DNA from: Candidatus Thermoflexus sinensis
GTDB lineage: Bacteria > Chloroflexota > Anaerolineae > Thermoflexales > Thermoflexaceae
Reading direction: 5' to 3'
Length of the DNA stretch: 42,078 bases
Assembly: GCA_016842045.1 (NCBI GenBank)
Contig: JAEVEY010000073.1
Coordinates: 1-42,078, forward strand
Below the pieces are notes generated by a model. That model was not told the origin of the DNA. It saw nothing but the letters and a program-made list of their open reading frames with translations, and ran no database searches. Both the position numbers and the translations under genes were made by a program. Every line of letters begins with the position of its first letter. Position 1 is the first letter of the stretch. This document shows positions 9,624 through 21,905 of this stretch, piece after piece.

Positions 9624-12500
9624 TCACCTTCCCGTTGAAGACTCCAGCCATGCCTGGACCACGGGTCCGATTTCGCTCAGGGGGCCCCGGTGGATCGTGC
9701 ATGGAGGAAGCGCCATCAGAAACCATGCGCCGTATGAGCGGCTCGTGATCCGTCGGTCCAGGATCAGCACCACCCCCCGGTCAGAGCGGCTGCGGATCAG
9801 CCGCCCGAATCCCTGACGGAACCGCAGCACGGCCTCCGGCACGGCATAATCGAGGAACGGGTCTCGATACTGAGTGCTCCGGGCAGCGAAAACAGGCTCG
9901 TCCGGAACCTCGAAGGGAAGCCGGGTGATTACCAGACAGGAAAGCGCCTCGCCCGGGATGTCCACCCCCTCCCACAGGCTTCGGGTCCCCAGCAACACGG
10001 CCCGTTCCGCGGATCGGAAGCGCTCCACCAGCTGACGTCGGGAGCTCCCGTCGCCCTGCTCATACACGGCGATCCCGACCCTGGCCAGGGGGGCGGCCAG
10101 GGCCCGAGCAGCCCGCCGCAGGGGAGCATATGCGGTGAAGAGCACCATGGTGCGCCCCCCGATGGTTCGGGCAGCTTCCAGAATTGCCTGCTCCACCGCC
10201 CGCTGGTAGCCGGCCTGGCCGGGCTCCGGGATATCCGTCACCAGATACAGCAAAGCGTTCCGCCGATAATCAAAAGGGGAATCCAGGGCCAGCTCCTCCA
10301 TCTCCCAGGCCCCGAGCCGGTTTTTGAGATGGGCGAAGGAGGGTTCCTGGCGCTCCCGATCCACCGTCCGCAGGGTGGCCGAGGTCATGATCACGCACCG
10401 CTTCGGCTCCAGCAGGTGCCGCCGCACCAGCGGCCCCACATCGAGGGGGGCGGCATACAGGCCCACGCGGGCCCAGTTCCCCTCGCCCACATGGCCTTCC
10501 AGCCAGTAGACCGTATCCGGCGCTGGCTTTCGGATGGCGGCTTCCAGCGCCTGGCGGATTTTCTCGAAATCATGGCTGAGCCCGTTCGCCAGCCCCAGGG
10601 CTTCCTCCACTTCCGTGAACCCGTGGTCCAGCAACTCTGTGAGCGCAGCCCGGATCGCGTTCAGGGCTTCCTGAATCGCCCCCCAGCGAACGGCGAGGAG
10701 CTCCCAGGCCTGCTCCACCGCAGCCCAGGCGGGACGGTTCCGCTCGGTGCCTGTGAGCAGAACCTTGCGGGCGTATTCTCCGCTGCCCGGAGCGGTCTCT
10801 TCCAGAAAGGCCGTGAGGGCGTTCATCAGGACATCCACGCCGGTTCGGGCCGCTTCCACCGCATCGCTCAAACGGCGGGTCATACCGGCCAGCGTGTTGC
10901 GCAATGCGGGGGGAAGGTTCCGCCCCAGCTGGAGCAGGGCCCCGACCAGCCCGCCCCGATGCTCCCGGGCGCTCCCGGCCTCCTGGAGCAGCCGCAGCAA
11001 CCCGAAGCGATCAATCTCCACCGTTAGCTGCTTTGTGGCCGCCTGCTCCAGATGGTGAGCCTCGTCGATGATCAGATGGCGATGCTCCGGGAGCACCATA
11101 TTCTGCGTGGCAGCATCGGCGAAGAGCAGCGCGTGGTTCACAATGATCAGGTGGGCGGCTTCCGCGGCTTTCCGGGCCCGATGGAGGAAGCAGCCCCCTT
11201 CGCCCCACGCGGCGCACACCTCGGCCGTGCACGTCTCGTTGTCCGCGGAGAGGCGAGCCCATAACGCCCGTTCTACGGGCGTGGGCAGATACAGCTCATC
11301 GCCGTCCCCTGTTTGCGTCGTGGGCAGCCACACCAGAATCTTGGCCAGCACCCGCATCTCCTCGACGCTGGCCGGACCGGCGTGCCGCAGATGCGTCAAC
11401 CGGGCCGGGCACAGGTAATGCGCCCGGCCTTTCAGCAACGCCACTCGCAGGGCTGAGCCATCGGCCAGGCCGGATTCGGATAGCAGGCGCTGAAGGATCG
11501 GGATGTCCTTCTGGAGCAGCTGTTCCTGGAGGTTGATGGTGTTGGTGGAAATCACCACGCGCTCCCCGTTTCGCATGGCCCAGAGGGCGGCCGGGATCAG
11601 ATAGGCCAGGCTCTTGCCCACTCCGGTTCCCGCTTCGATCATCCAGTGCTTCCCTTCGTTAAACCCCCTGACAATGGCCCGGAGCATGGCCACCTGCTGG
11701 GAGCGATGCTCATATTCCGGGAAGATCCGGGAGAGGGCGCCGCCGGGCTCTAACAGCCGGGCCAGCTCCTCCTCATCGAGGGGCTGGGGTTGCGGCCTGG
11801 GGCGCAGCGGTCGCGCCCGCACGGGAGGGGGGGCGAGATAGGATTCGGGGGTGGCCAGGCCCTTCGCCCGCAGCTGGGCCCCGATGCTCTGGTCGGCGAA
11901 TCGTCCACGCTGCACGGCCCGCAGGGCCTCCTCAAAGAAGCGCCGGGGCGGCCAGGGGAGATGGGCGGCATGGCGGACGATTTCCTCGAGAATCGGCTCG
12001 GGCAGCTGGCAGGCCCGCTCGAACAGGGCCAGGAACAGCCGGTGGGTCAGCCGGGCGTCCTCCAGCGCCCGGTGAACCACTCCTACGGGGATCCCCAGGT
12101 TGTGGGCCAGGGTGGAGAGGCCGTGGGCGCCGGCATAGGGGACCAGGATGGCCGCCAGTTCATAGGTGTCCAGGGCCTCGTTGTCCAGGAAGAGGCCATG
12201 GCGGCGCAGGAATGCCAGATCCTGGTCAATGGAGTGGCCCACCAGCATGGCATTCCCCACGATCGCCCGGAGGCGGGGCAGGACCGCCCGCAAGGGGGGC
12301 GCCTGTTCGGCCTCCTCCGGCCGGATCCCGGTGAGCTCGACCACCGAGGGGGGGATCGGCCGTTCGGGGCGGACCAGGGTGCTCCAGGTGTCGAGCACGG
12401 TCTCCCCCCGGAACTTGACGACCCCGATCTCGATGATGGCATCCGTTTCCGGGTCCAGACCCGTGGTCTCCAGATCCAGGGCCACAAAAATCGAAGGCAT
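9624..12500 (-). CDS. dinG: DinG-family ATP-dependent DNA helicase with N-terminal DnaQ-like exonuclease domain
   Basis: VALDLETTGLDPETDAIIEIGVVKF (exonuclease); IEAGTGVGKSLAYLIPAALWA (Walker A); LIIDEAHHLEQAA (DEAH); LFTAYAPLRRAARAL; LWEGVDIPGEALSCLVITRLPF. Confidence 0.93.
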   Translation of the reverse strand: MPSIFVALDLETTGLDPETDAIIEIGVVKFRGETVLDTWSTLVRPERPIPPSVVELTGIRPEEAEQAPPLRAVLPRLRAIVGNAMLVGHSIDQDLAFLRRHGLFLDNEALDTYELAAILVPYAGAHGLSTLAHNLGIPVGVVHRALEDARLTHRLFLALFERACQLPEPILEEIVRHAAHLPWPPRRFFEEALRAVQRGRFADQSIGAQLRAKGLATPESYLAPPPVRARPLRPRPQPQPLDEEELARLLEPGGALSRIFPEYEHRSQQVAMLRAIVRGFNEGKHWMIEAGTGVGKSLAYLIPAALWAMRNGERVVISTNTINLQEQLLQKDIPILQRLLSESGLADGSALRVALLKGRAHYLCPARLTHLRHAGPASVEEMRVLAKILVWLPTTQTGDGDELYLPTPVERALWARLSADNETCTAEVCAAWGEGGCFLHRARKAAEAAHLIIVNHALLFADAATQNMVLPEHRHLIIDEAHHLEQAATKQLTVEIDRFGLLRLLQEAGSAREHRGGLVGALLQLGRNLPPALRNTLAGMTRRLSDAVEAARTGVDVLMNALTAFLEETAPGSGEYARKVLLTGTERNRPAWAAVEQAWELLAVRWGAIQEALNAIRAALTELLDHGFTEVEEALGLANGLSHDFEKIRQALEAAIRKPAPDTVYWLEGHVGEGNWARVGLYAAPLDVGPLVRRHLLEPKRCVIMTSATLRTVDRERQEPSFAHLKNRLGAWEMEELALDSPFDYRRNALLYLVTDIPEPGQAGYQRAVEQAILEAARTIGGRTMVLFTAYAPLRRAARALAAPLARVGIAVYEQGDGSSRRQLVERFRSAERAVLLGTRSLWEGVDIPGEALSCLVITRLPFEVPDEPVFAARSTQYRDPFLDYAVPEAVLRFRQGFGRLIRSRSDRGVVLILDRRITSRSYGAWFLMALPPCTIHRGPLSEIGPVVQAWLESSTGR

Positions 12501-12634
12501 GATGCTGATGAACCTCGTGGAAGATCAGCTTTGGGAGTTACAGCGAGGCCGTCTCTGATAGCCTCTTCTGTCCGCAAAAGCTCTCGAGCTTTCCAAACGA
12601 GATCATGCTCCCCTGGTAAGCCCGCTACTGGGCC

Positions 12635-12674
12635 TCTGTGTGGGCGGGCCGCGTACGCGGCCCGCCCACACAGA
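12635..12674. repeat. 40-bp perfect palindrome
   Basis: TCTGTGTGGGCGGGCCGCGT|ACGCGGCCCGCCCACACAGA, centre 12654/12655. Related but degenerate copies near 17120-17175 and 1935-1985. Confidence 0.9.
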
Positions 12675-12730
12675 AAATTTTCCTTCAACTCTTTTTCATC
12701 TTTGCGTTTGCGGCAAAGCAGGTCCCGAAC

Positions 12731-12777
12731 AAAAAAGAGGGGGTTGGGACCGAATGCGGAACGCCTCCCCAACCCCC
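12731..12777 (-). terminator. Rho-independent terminator downstream of rpoC
   Basis: Minus strand GGGGGTTGGG-(19 nt)-CCCAACCCCC-TCTTTTTT. Confidence 0.88.
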
Positions 12778-12802
12778 GGGTGCTTCTTCCAGCCTTCCTG
12801 CT

Positions 12803-17056
<4,254 letters not shown>

Positions 17057-17202
17057 AGGCGCCTCCTCTGAGGATAATTAACGAGAATTGCTCTGTTACG
17101 AACAGGAGCAGGTTCCGGGATTCGGGCGGGGTGGGCCGCGTAAGCGTCCTGCCCCATAGAGAAAATCTTCCTTAAGGCGTGGCTTGGTTTACAGGCTCGA
17201 TT

Positions 17203-17321
17203 TGCTCTGTTGCGATCCTGATGGTGCCCGCTCGGGTTCCGCGTTCGCCCCTCCTCCCTCCCCACACCACGAAGCGGCGTGGGGAGGGAGGTCAATCAGG
17301 CCCCCAGCTGGCAACAGAGCA
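17203..17321 (+). mobile_element. MITE-like element, family B1, second copy (119 bp)
   Basis: TGCTCTGTTGC...GCAACAGAGCA perfect 11-bp TIRs; body alignable to 7965-8075. No clean TSD. Confidence 0.8.
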
Positions 17322-17770
17322 CCGAATTGTTTTTTGTCCTCCCCTCAAAGTCCTTCGGACCATCACGATGGCCGGGCGTTCTTTAGACTCCCTTCGCTCC
17401 CCTCCTCCGCGGCCCTCCGGGGCCGTGGAGAAGGCGGCGAGGCGAAAGAGCCCGATGCTTACCCAGCGCACACCCCCTCTGGCCTCCCGGATACAGGCAA
17501 AATTTTCCCACCTCTCGCTGACCGTGAAGACCGGACGGGATTGAGATGGGGATGATCCATCCGAATTGCGCGCTGCATCCCCATAGCGGAATGCAGGCCT
17601 CTCTGCTCTGGCTGGATCAGAAAGAGGCGATCCTCAATGATCCTTCCAACCCTCAGGATTCTGCTGATAAAAGACAATAGGAGACCCTTCCCTGGCGTTC
17701 CTGAGCCAGGGACTGGATCTCCCAAGCGGGTTTCGGCGTGAAAATCGGGTCTTCATGAGGGCTGTTCTCA

Positions 17771-17799
17771 ACTATAGGCGAAAGAGGGGGTTTTGTCAA
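17771..17799 (-). promoter_or_regulatory. Putative sigma70-type promoter driving rpoC
   Basis: Minus strand TTGACA (17799-17794), 17-nt spacer, TATAGT (17776-17771). Would give a leader of about 700 nt. Confidence 0.65.
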
Positions 17800-17871
17800 A
17801 TTTGCGCCGCTCCGCTGCAGGCGGGGGCATGGGGTGGCAGGGGCCCCGTCTACCCTGGGAGGGATCCTTTC

Positions 17872-17981
17872 AGCCCAGTTGCGCTCCGGATGGTGCCGGC
17901 TCGGGTTCCGCGTTTGCCCCTCTCCGTGCCGCGAAGGCGTGGAGAGGGGGGTAAATCAAGTCTCCTGTTTGCAACAGGGCA
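17872..17981 (+). mobile_element. MITE-like element, family B1, third copy (110 bp), degenerate TIR
   Basis: AGCCCAGTTGC...GCAACAGGGCA; flanks gatcctttc (17863-17871) and gatccattc (17982-17990), 8 of 9 identical. Confidence 0.75.
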
Positions 17982-18298
17982 GATCCATTCTCTCCCCACA
18001 GCCCCCGGGGCTGCAGGCAGGAGCTCGCCTCTCATCCGGGGAGGAGTTAGACGGCCAGCCCGCTGCAGGGCATGTCCTTTCGGGCGCTCTCCGGATGCGG
18101 AGGGAGTTCTTCTTCCCATGAGGTTTTCGGGGTTGTGCCGAAGGCCCCTGCCCAATCCCCGAAAGATATGGAGAGGGATCATCCGCCTTCTCTGTGAATT
18201 CGGATCACCCTGATCTCATAACTGGACAAATTTCCAGTTAGGCTATAATGGGAAGTGTAGACGTCACTCACGGACAAACCGGAGAACAGGTGCTTCCC

Positions 18299-18688
18299 AT
18301 GCGTCGCTGGCCTCCGATCGGCTGGATCCTCCTGGGTTTGGCGGCCCTGGCCCTGGTGGTGGCCTTCCTGATCTTTCTCTACCTGCATCCAGCCACTGCA
18401 GCGGTTTTGCGGGATGTGCTGATCATCGCTCTTACCCTTCAGTTGATTCTGCTATCGGCCGTGGCGATCTTTCTGGTTTACCGTCTGATCCGTCTCGTGG
18501 ACTGGTTGCAGCAGGAGATCCGGCCGATCCTCCAGCGCGCCCGGGAGACGGCGGACACCGTGCATGGGACCAGCGTCTTCCTGAGCCGGCGTCTGGCCCG
18601 CCCGACCATTGAGGCGGCCAGTGTAGCGGCTGGCGTCACGCATGCGCTGCGAACGCTGATCCGTTTGTTGCGTGGCCGATCGCTGTGA
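18299..18688 (+). CDS. Small membrane protein with two predicted TM helices and an amphipathic C-terminus (DUF948-like character)
   Basis: MRRWPPIGWILLGLAALALVVAFLIFLYLHP...LIIALTLQLILLSAVAIFLVYRLIRLVDWLQQEI. Start moved to the ATG at 18299. Precedes a YtxH gene. Confidence 0.7.
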   Translation: MRRWPPIGWILLGLAALALVVAFLIFLYLHPATAAVLRDVLIIALTLQLILLSAVAIFLVYRLIRLVDWLQQEIRPILQRARETADTVHGTSVFLSRRLARPTIEAASVAAGVTHALRTLIRLLRGRSL

Positions 18689-18810
18689 AGCGGGGGCTGG
18701 ACCATCTACAGGAGTTGCGCGGTTGACCTCCCCCACAGGTTTGGGAGATGGGTTCCTGGGGATGAAGGCCAATTGCGCGAGCCTTAATCCAGTATGAACG
18801 GAGGTGACAG

Positions 18811-19191
18811 ATGGCGGAGCGAGAGAGCGGCGGGGAGTTCGGGGCCTTTCTGGCCGGGTTCCTGACTGGGGCTCTGGTGGGTGCGGTGGTGGCTTTGCTG
18901 TTTGCGCCTCGCTCAGGCGAGGAGACCCGACGACTGTTGCGGGAGCGGGGGATTGAGCTGAAAACGCATGCGGAGGAGCTCACGACCCAGGCCCGCTCTC
19001 AGACGGAAGCCGCGCTGATCGAAGCTCGCCGACGGGCCGAGGAAGCGGCAGCGGAAGCACGCCGCCGCGCGGAGGAGCTTCGTAAATGGCTGGAGGAAGC
19101 CCGGGCTCAGTTTGAGCAAATGATGGCCCAGCGTCGGGGCACCACGCCTCCAACAGCCGGCGAGTCGCCCGCCGGGGGAACCACTACTTGA
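18811..19191 (+). CDS. YtxH domain-containing protein
   Basis: GAFLAGFLTGALVGAVVALLFAPRSGEETRRLLRERG followed by a coiled-coil region; GGAGGTGAC RBS. Confidence 0.85.
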   Translation: MAERESGGEFGAFLAGFLTGALVGAVVALLFAPRSGEETRRLLRERGIELKTHAEELTTQARSQTEAALIEARRRAEEAAAEARRRAEELRKWLEEARAQFEQMMAQRRGTTPPTAGESPAGGTTT

Positions 19192-19197
19192 GGGAGC

Positions 19198-19446
19198 ATG
19201 CCCTTGATTTCGTCGGAGGATTGGGTGCTGATCTATGAGGCGGGGAATCTGATCGAAGGCCAGATGGTGCAGGCCCGATTGGAGCAGGAAGGGATCCCTG
19301 TCCGGCTTCGTTATGAGGCGATCCATACGCTGATCGCCTCAACCTTCCACCGGGTGGAGGTTCTGGTCCCGGTGGAGTGGGCGGAGCAAGCTCAACAGAT
19401 CCTGTCGACAGGGGCACTCCCTTCCGAACCGGATCTGCCGGATTAG
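19198..19446 (+). CDS. DUF2007-like putative signal-transducing protein
   Basis: WVLIYEAGNLIEGQMVQARLEQEGIPVRLRYEAI...VEVLVPVEWAEQAQQIL. Confidence 0.75.
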   Translation: MPLISSEDWVLIYEAGNLIEGQMVQARLEQEGIPVRLRYEAIHTLIASTFHRVEVLVPVEWAEQAQQILSTGALPSEPDLPD

Positions 19447-19465
19447 TCGAGATCCACCGGCCGGT

Positions 19466-19494
19466 TTGACGTTCAGGCAACCCTATGCTATGAT
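19466..19494 (+). promoter_or_regulatory. Putative promoter of the infC-rpmI-rplT operon
   Basis: TTGACG (19466-19471), 17-nt spacer, TATGAT (19489-19494). Confidence 0.7.
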
Positions 19495-19529
19495 CTTCTC
19501 CGGCATCCTGCTCCATAAAGGAGGACCAT

Positions 19530-20132
19530 ATTTCCGCGCGCAAGTATCGTGCGAATGAGGCGATCCGGGCACGACAGGTCCGGCTGATTGGCCCGGATGG
19601 GAAGCAGATCGGCGTGGTTTCCCTGATGGAGGCGCTGGCGATCGCGCGCCAGCATGGCCTGGATCTGGTGGAGGTCGCTCCCCAGGCCGACCCGCCGGTT
19701 TGCCGCATTATGGATTACGGCAAGTTCCTGTACGAGCAGGCGAAGAAGGAGCGAGAGGCCCGTAAGGCGCTCAAACAAATCGTGGTGAAAGAAATCCGCC
19801 TGCGTCCGACCACGGATCCTCACCATGTAGGATTCAAGGTGCGGGATGCCCGGCGCTTTCTTAACGACGGCAACAAGGTCAAGGTCCAGGTTCGGATGCG
19901 CGGGCGCGAGATGATGCACCTGCAGCTGGCCACGGAGATGCTCCAGCGTTTCGCGGAGCAGGTGGCCGATGTGGGGATCATCGAGACACCGCCCAGCATG
20001 GAAGGCCAGAGCATGGTGATGGTGCTGGCCCCCCTGCGCCGGAAGGGCGGGCAACCTGGGGAACGGAAGGCGGAATCCAGCGCGGAGGTGATAGAAGGTG
20101 CCCAAGATTCGGACCCACAAAGCGACCGCTAA
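19530..20132 (+). CDS. infC: Translation initiation factor IF-3, initiating at ATT
   Basis: Reading frame extended upstream of the ORF-track start (19614): ISARKYRANEAIRARQVRLIGPDGKQIGVVSLMEAL. In-frame TGA at 19491; AGGAGG at 19519-19524, 5 nt before ATT. Confidence 0.93.
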   Translation: MSARKYRANEAIRARQVRLIGPDGKQIGVVSLMEALAIARQHGLDLVEVAPQADPPVCRIMDYGKFLYEQAKKEREARKALKQIVVKEIRLRPTTDPHHVGFKVRDARRFLNDGNKVKVQVRMRGREMMHLQLATEMLQRFAEQVADVGIIETPPSMEGQSMVMVLAPLRRKGGQPGERKAESSAEVIEGAQDSDPQSDR

Positions 20133-20310
20133 GCGGCTTCGCTATACCGGGGGTGGGAAGCTGGTGCGCGCGAAGATCGGCCGCAGTCACCTGCGGCGCA
20201 AGCGCGCCAAACGCACCAAGCGGCTCTATGATGAAATGCTTACGGTGACTGAGCCATTCGTTTATAAACAGGTGAAGCGACTGGCTCCTTACCTGGATCA
20301 GAAGGATTAA
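20098..20310 (+). CDS. rpmI: 50S ribosomal protein L35 (GTG start)
   Basis: MPKIRTHKATAKRLRYTGGGKLVRAKIGRSHL; preceded by GGAGGTGAT. Confidence 0.95.
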   Translation: MPKIRTHKATAKRLRYTGGGKLVRAKIGRSHLRRKRAKRTKRLYDEMLTVTEPFVYKQVKRLAPYLDQKD

Positions 20311-20487
20311 CGCAGCCGGTTTTCCCCTCTCCAGGCAGTATTGGGCCAGTGGCCTTCGGTCCCTGGCCCAACACTCCAGAGGATAAAGTGTGGATTTTGG
20401 GGATTGGGGCGCCGCCAAAGCGGCGCCCCAGCGTTCTTTTCCACTTGCAACAGAGCACAGCTCACTGACCATCAGGGGGAAGTCGCA

Positions 20488-20850
20488 ATGACTCGCGTGA
20501 AGAGCAGCGTCACCAACCGACGTCGTCATAAGAAGGTTCTGAAGATGGTGGAAGGCCAGCGGGGGTCTCGCAGTCGCCATTACCGGCGAGCCCACGAAGC
20601 GATGATCAAATCTCTGGCTTACGCCTATCGCCATCGGCGGGAGCGCAAGCGGGATTTCCGCCGCCTCTGGATTATGCGGATCAATGCGGCAGCCCGCCAG
20701 AACGGCCTCTCCTATAGCCGGTTTATGGCAGGGCTCCGGGCCGCTGGGGTTACCATCAACCGCAAGATCCTGGCGGATCTGGCCGTGCGGGATGCGGCGG
20801 CTTTCGCCCGGCTGGTCGAAACTGCCCGTCAGGCCTTAGGCCTGGCCTGA
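20488..20850 (+). CDS. rplT: 50S ribosomal protein L20
   Basis: [70 protein letters not shown]. Confidence 0.96.
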   Translation: MTRVKSSVTNRRRHKKVLKMVEGQRGSRSRHYRRAHEAMIKSLAYAYRHRRERKRDFRRLWIMRINAAARQNGLSYSRFMAGLRAAGVTINRKILADLAVRDAAAFARLVETARQALGLA

Positions 20851-21046
20851 GCGAGGTGGGCCCAAGCCCGCCGGCTCCAAAACGTGCAAACTCCCTCCCC
20901 GTGGCCCAGAGGGCCGCGGGGAGGAGCTTGTCTCCTGTCCGGAGCAGGTCCAGACGGTCAGCCCACTTTATCCAAAGTCCAGTTCTTCCTGAGGATCCTT
21001 TGAATTGAGAGGGGGGAGAGGGGGGAGGGCGGTATTGCATTCCCCG

Positions 21047-21841
21047 ATGCTCCGGATCACCAGTCCCTCTAATGAAAAGGTTAAACGGGTGCGGGCGCTG
21101 CTGGAACAGCGGAAAGCACGCCGGGCCTATCGACAGATGGTTCTGGAGAGCCCGCGCCTCATCGATGAAGCCCTGCGCTTCTGCGCTCAGCATCCTGATT
21201 ACCGCCTCGTTTTCGCCTTCTACGCGGATCCCACCCCCCGCGCTCAGGAGACCCTGGACCGCCTTCGTGCCGCCGGGGTGCCCTGTTACGAGGTCACTCC
21301 CGCGATCCTTCAAATGTGCACGGAAGCGGAGACCCCGCAGGGAGTGATCGCTGTCGCGCCGATCCCGGATCTTCCCTGGCCTGCATCGCCGACCTTCCTG
21401 GTTCTTCTGGATCGGGTTCAGGAGCCGGGGAATGTGGGCGCCGTGTTGCGCAGCGCGGCGGCGGCGGGTGCGGAGGGGGTGGTGATCTCGCCGGGGACGG
21501 CGGACCCATGGCACCCGAAGGCGGTGCGAGCAGCCGCGGGCGCTCATTTCGTTCTACCCGTGCGCCTGGCTTCCTGGGCGGAAATCCCCTCCCTCCTGAC
21601 GGGCACCACGATCTGGCTCGCGACGCCGGAGGGCGCCCACGTTTATTTTGAGGTCGACTGGCAGGAGCCCGTGACGCTGATCCTGGGGGGCGAAGCGATG
21701 GGCCCGGGGCCGGAGGCGCAGCGCCTGCCCCATCGCACCGTACGGATCCCCATGGCCCGGGGGATGGAGTCGCTCAACGTTGCGGTGGCCGGAGCCCTTC
21801 TCCTTTACGAAGTTGCCCGCCAGCGGAGGCTCGTGAAGTGA
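21047..21841 (+). CDS. TrmH/SpoU-family RNA 2'-O-methyltransferase
   Basis: LVLLDRVQEPGNVGAVLRSAAAAGAEGVVIS; ILGGEAMGPGPEAQ; IPMARGMESLNVAVAGALLLYE. Confidence 0.92.
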   Translation: MLRITSPSNEKVKRVRALLEQRKARRAYRQMVLESPRLIDEALRFCAQHPDYRLVFAFYADPTPRAQETLDRLRAAGVPCYEVTPAILQMCTEAETPQGVIAVAPIPDLPWPASPTFLVLLDRVQEPGNVGAVLRSAAAAGAEGVVISPGTADPWHPKAVRAAAGAHFVLPVRLASWAEIPSLLTGTTIWLATPEGAHVYFEVDWQEPVTLILGGEAMGPGPEAQRLPHRTVRIPMARGMESLNVAVAGALLLYEVARQRRLVK

Positions 21842-21905
21842 CCGGATCCCTGGGGAGCTGGACCGGGAGTTAGGGATCCACAGCCTGGGGGGGAGGAAAA
21901 TGTCA

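Noticed and set aside
8615-9748. 377-aa plus-strand ORF spanning antisense NupP and intergenic DNA
   Set aside because: No domain signature; crosses gene and non-coding boundaries; composition typical of a GC-driven spurious ORF.
17203-17321. Exact target-site duplication for the second TGCTCTGTTGC copy
   Set aside because: Flanks ggctcgatt and ccgaattgt are not a convincing duplication.
17459-17725. 88-aa minus-strand ORF in the rpoC leader
   Set aside because: No RBS or domain; treated as leader RNA.
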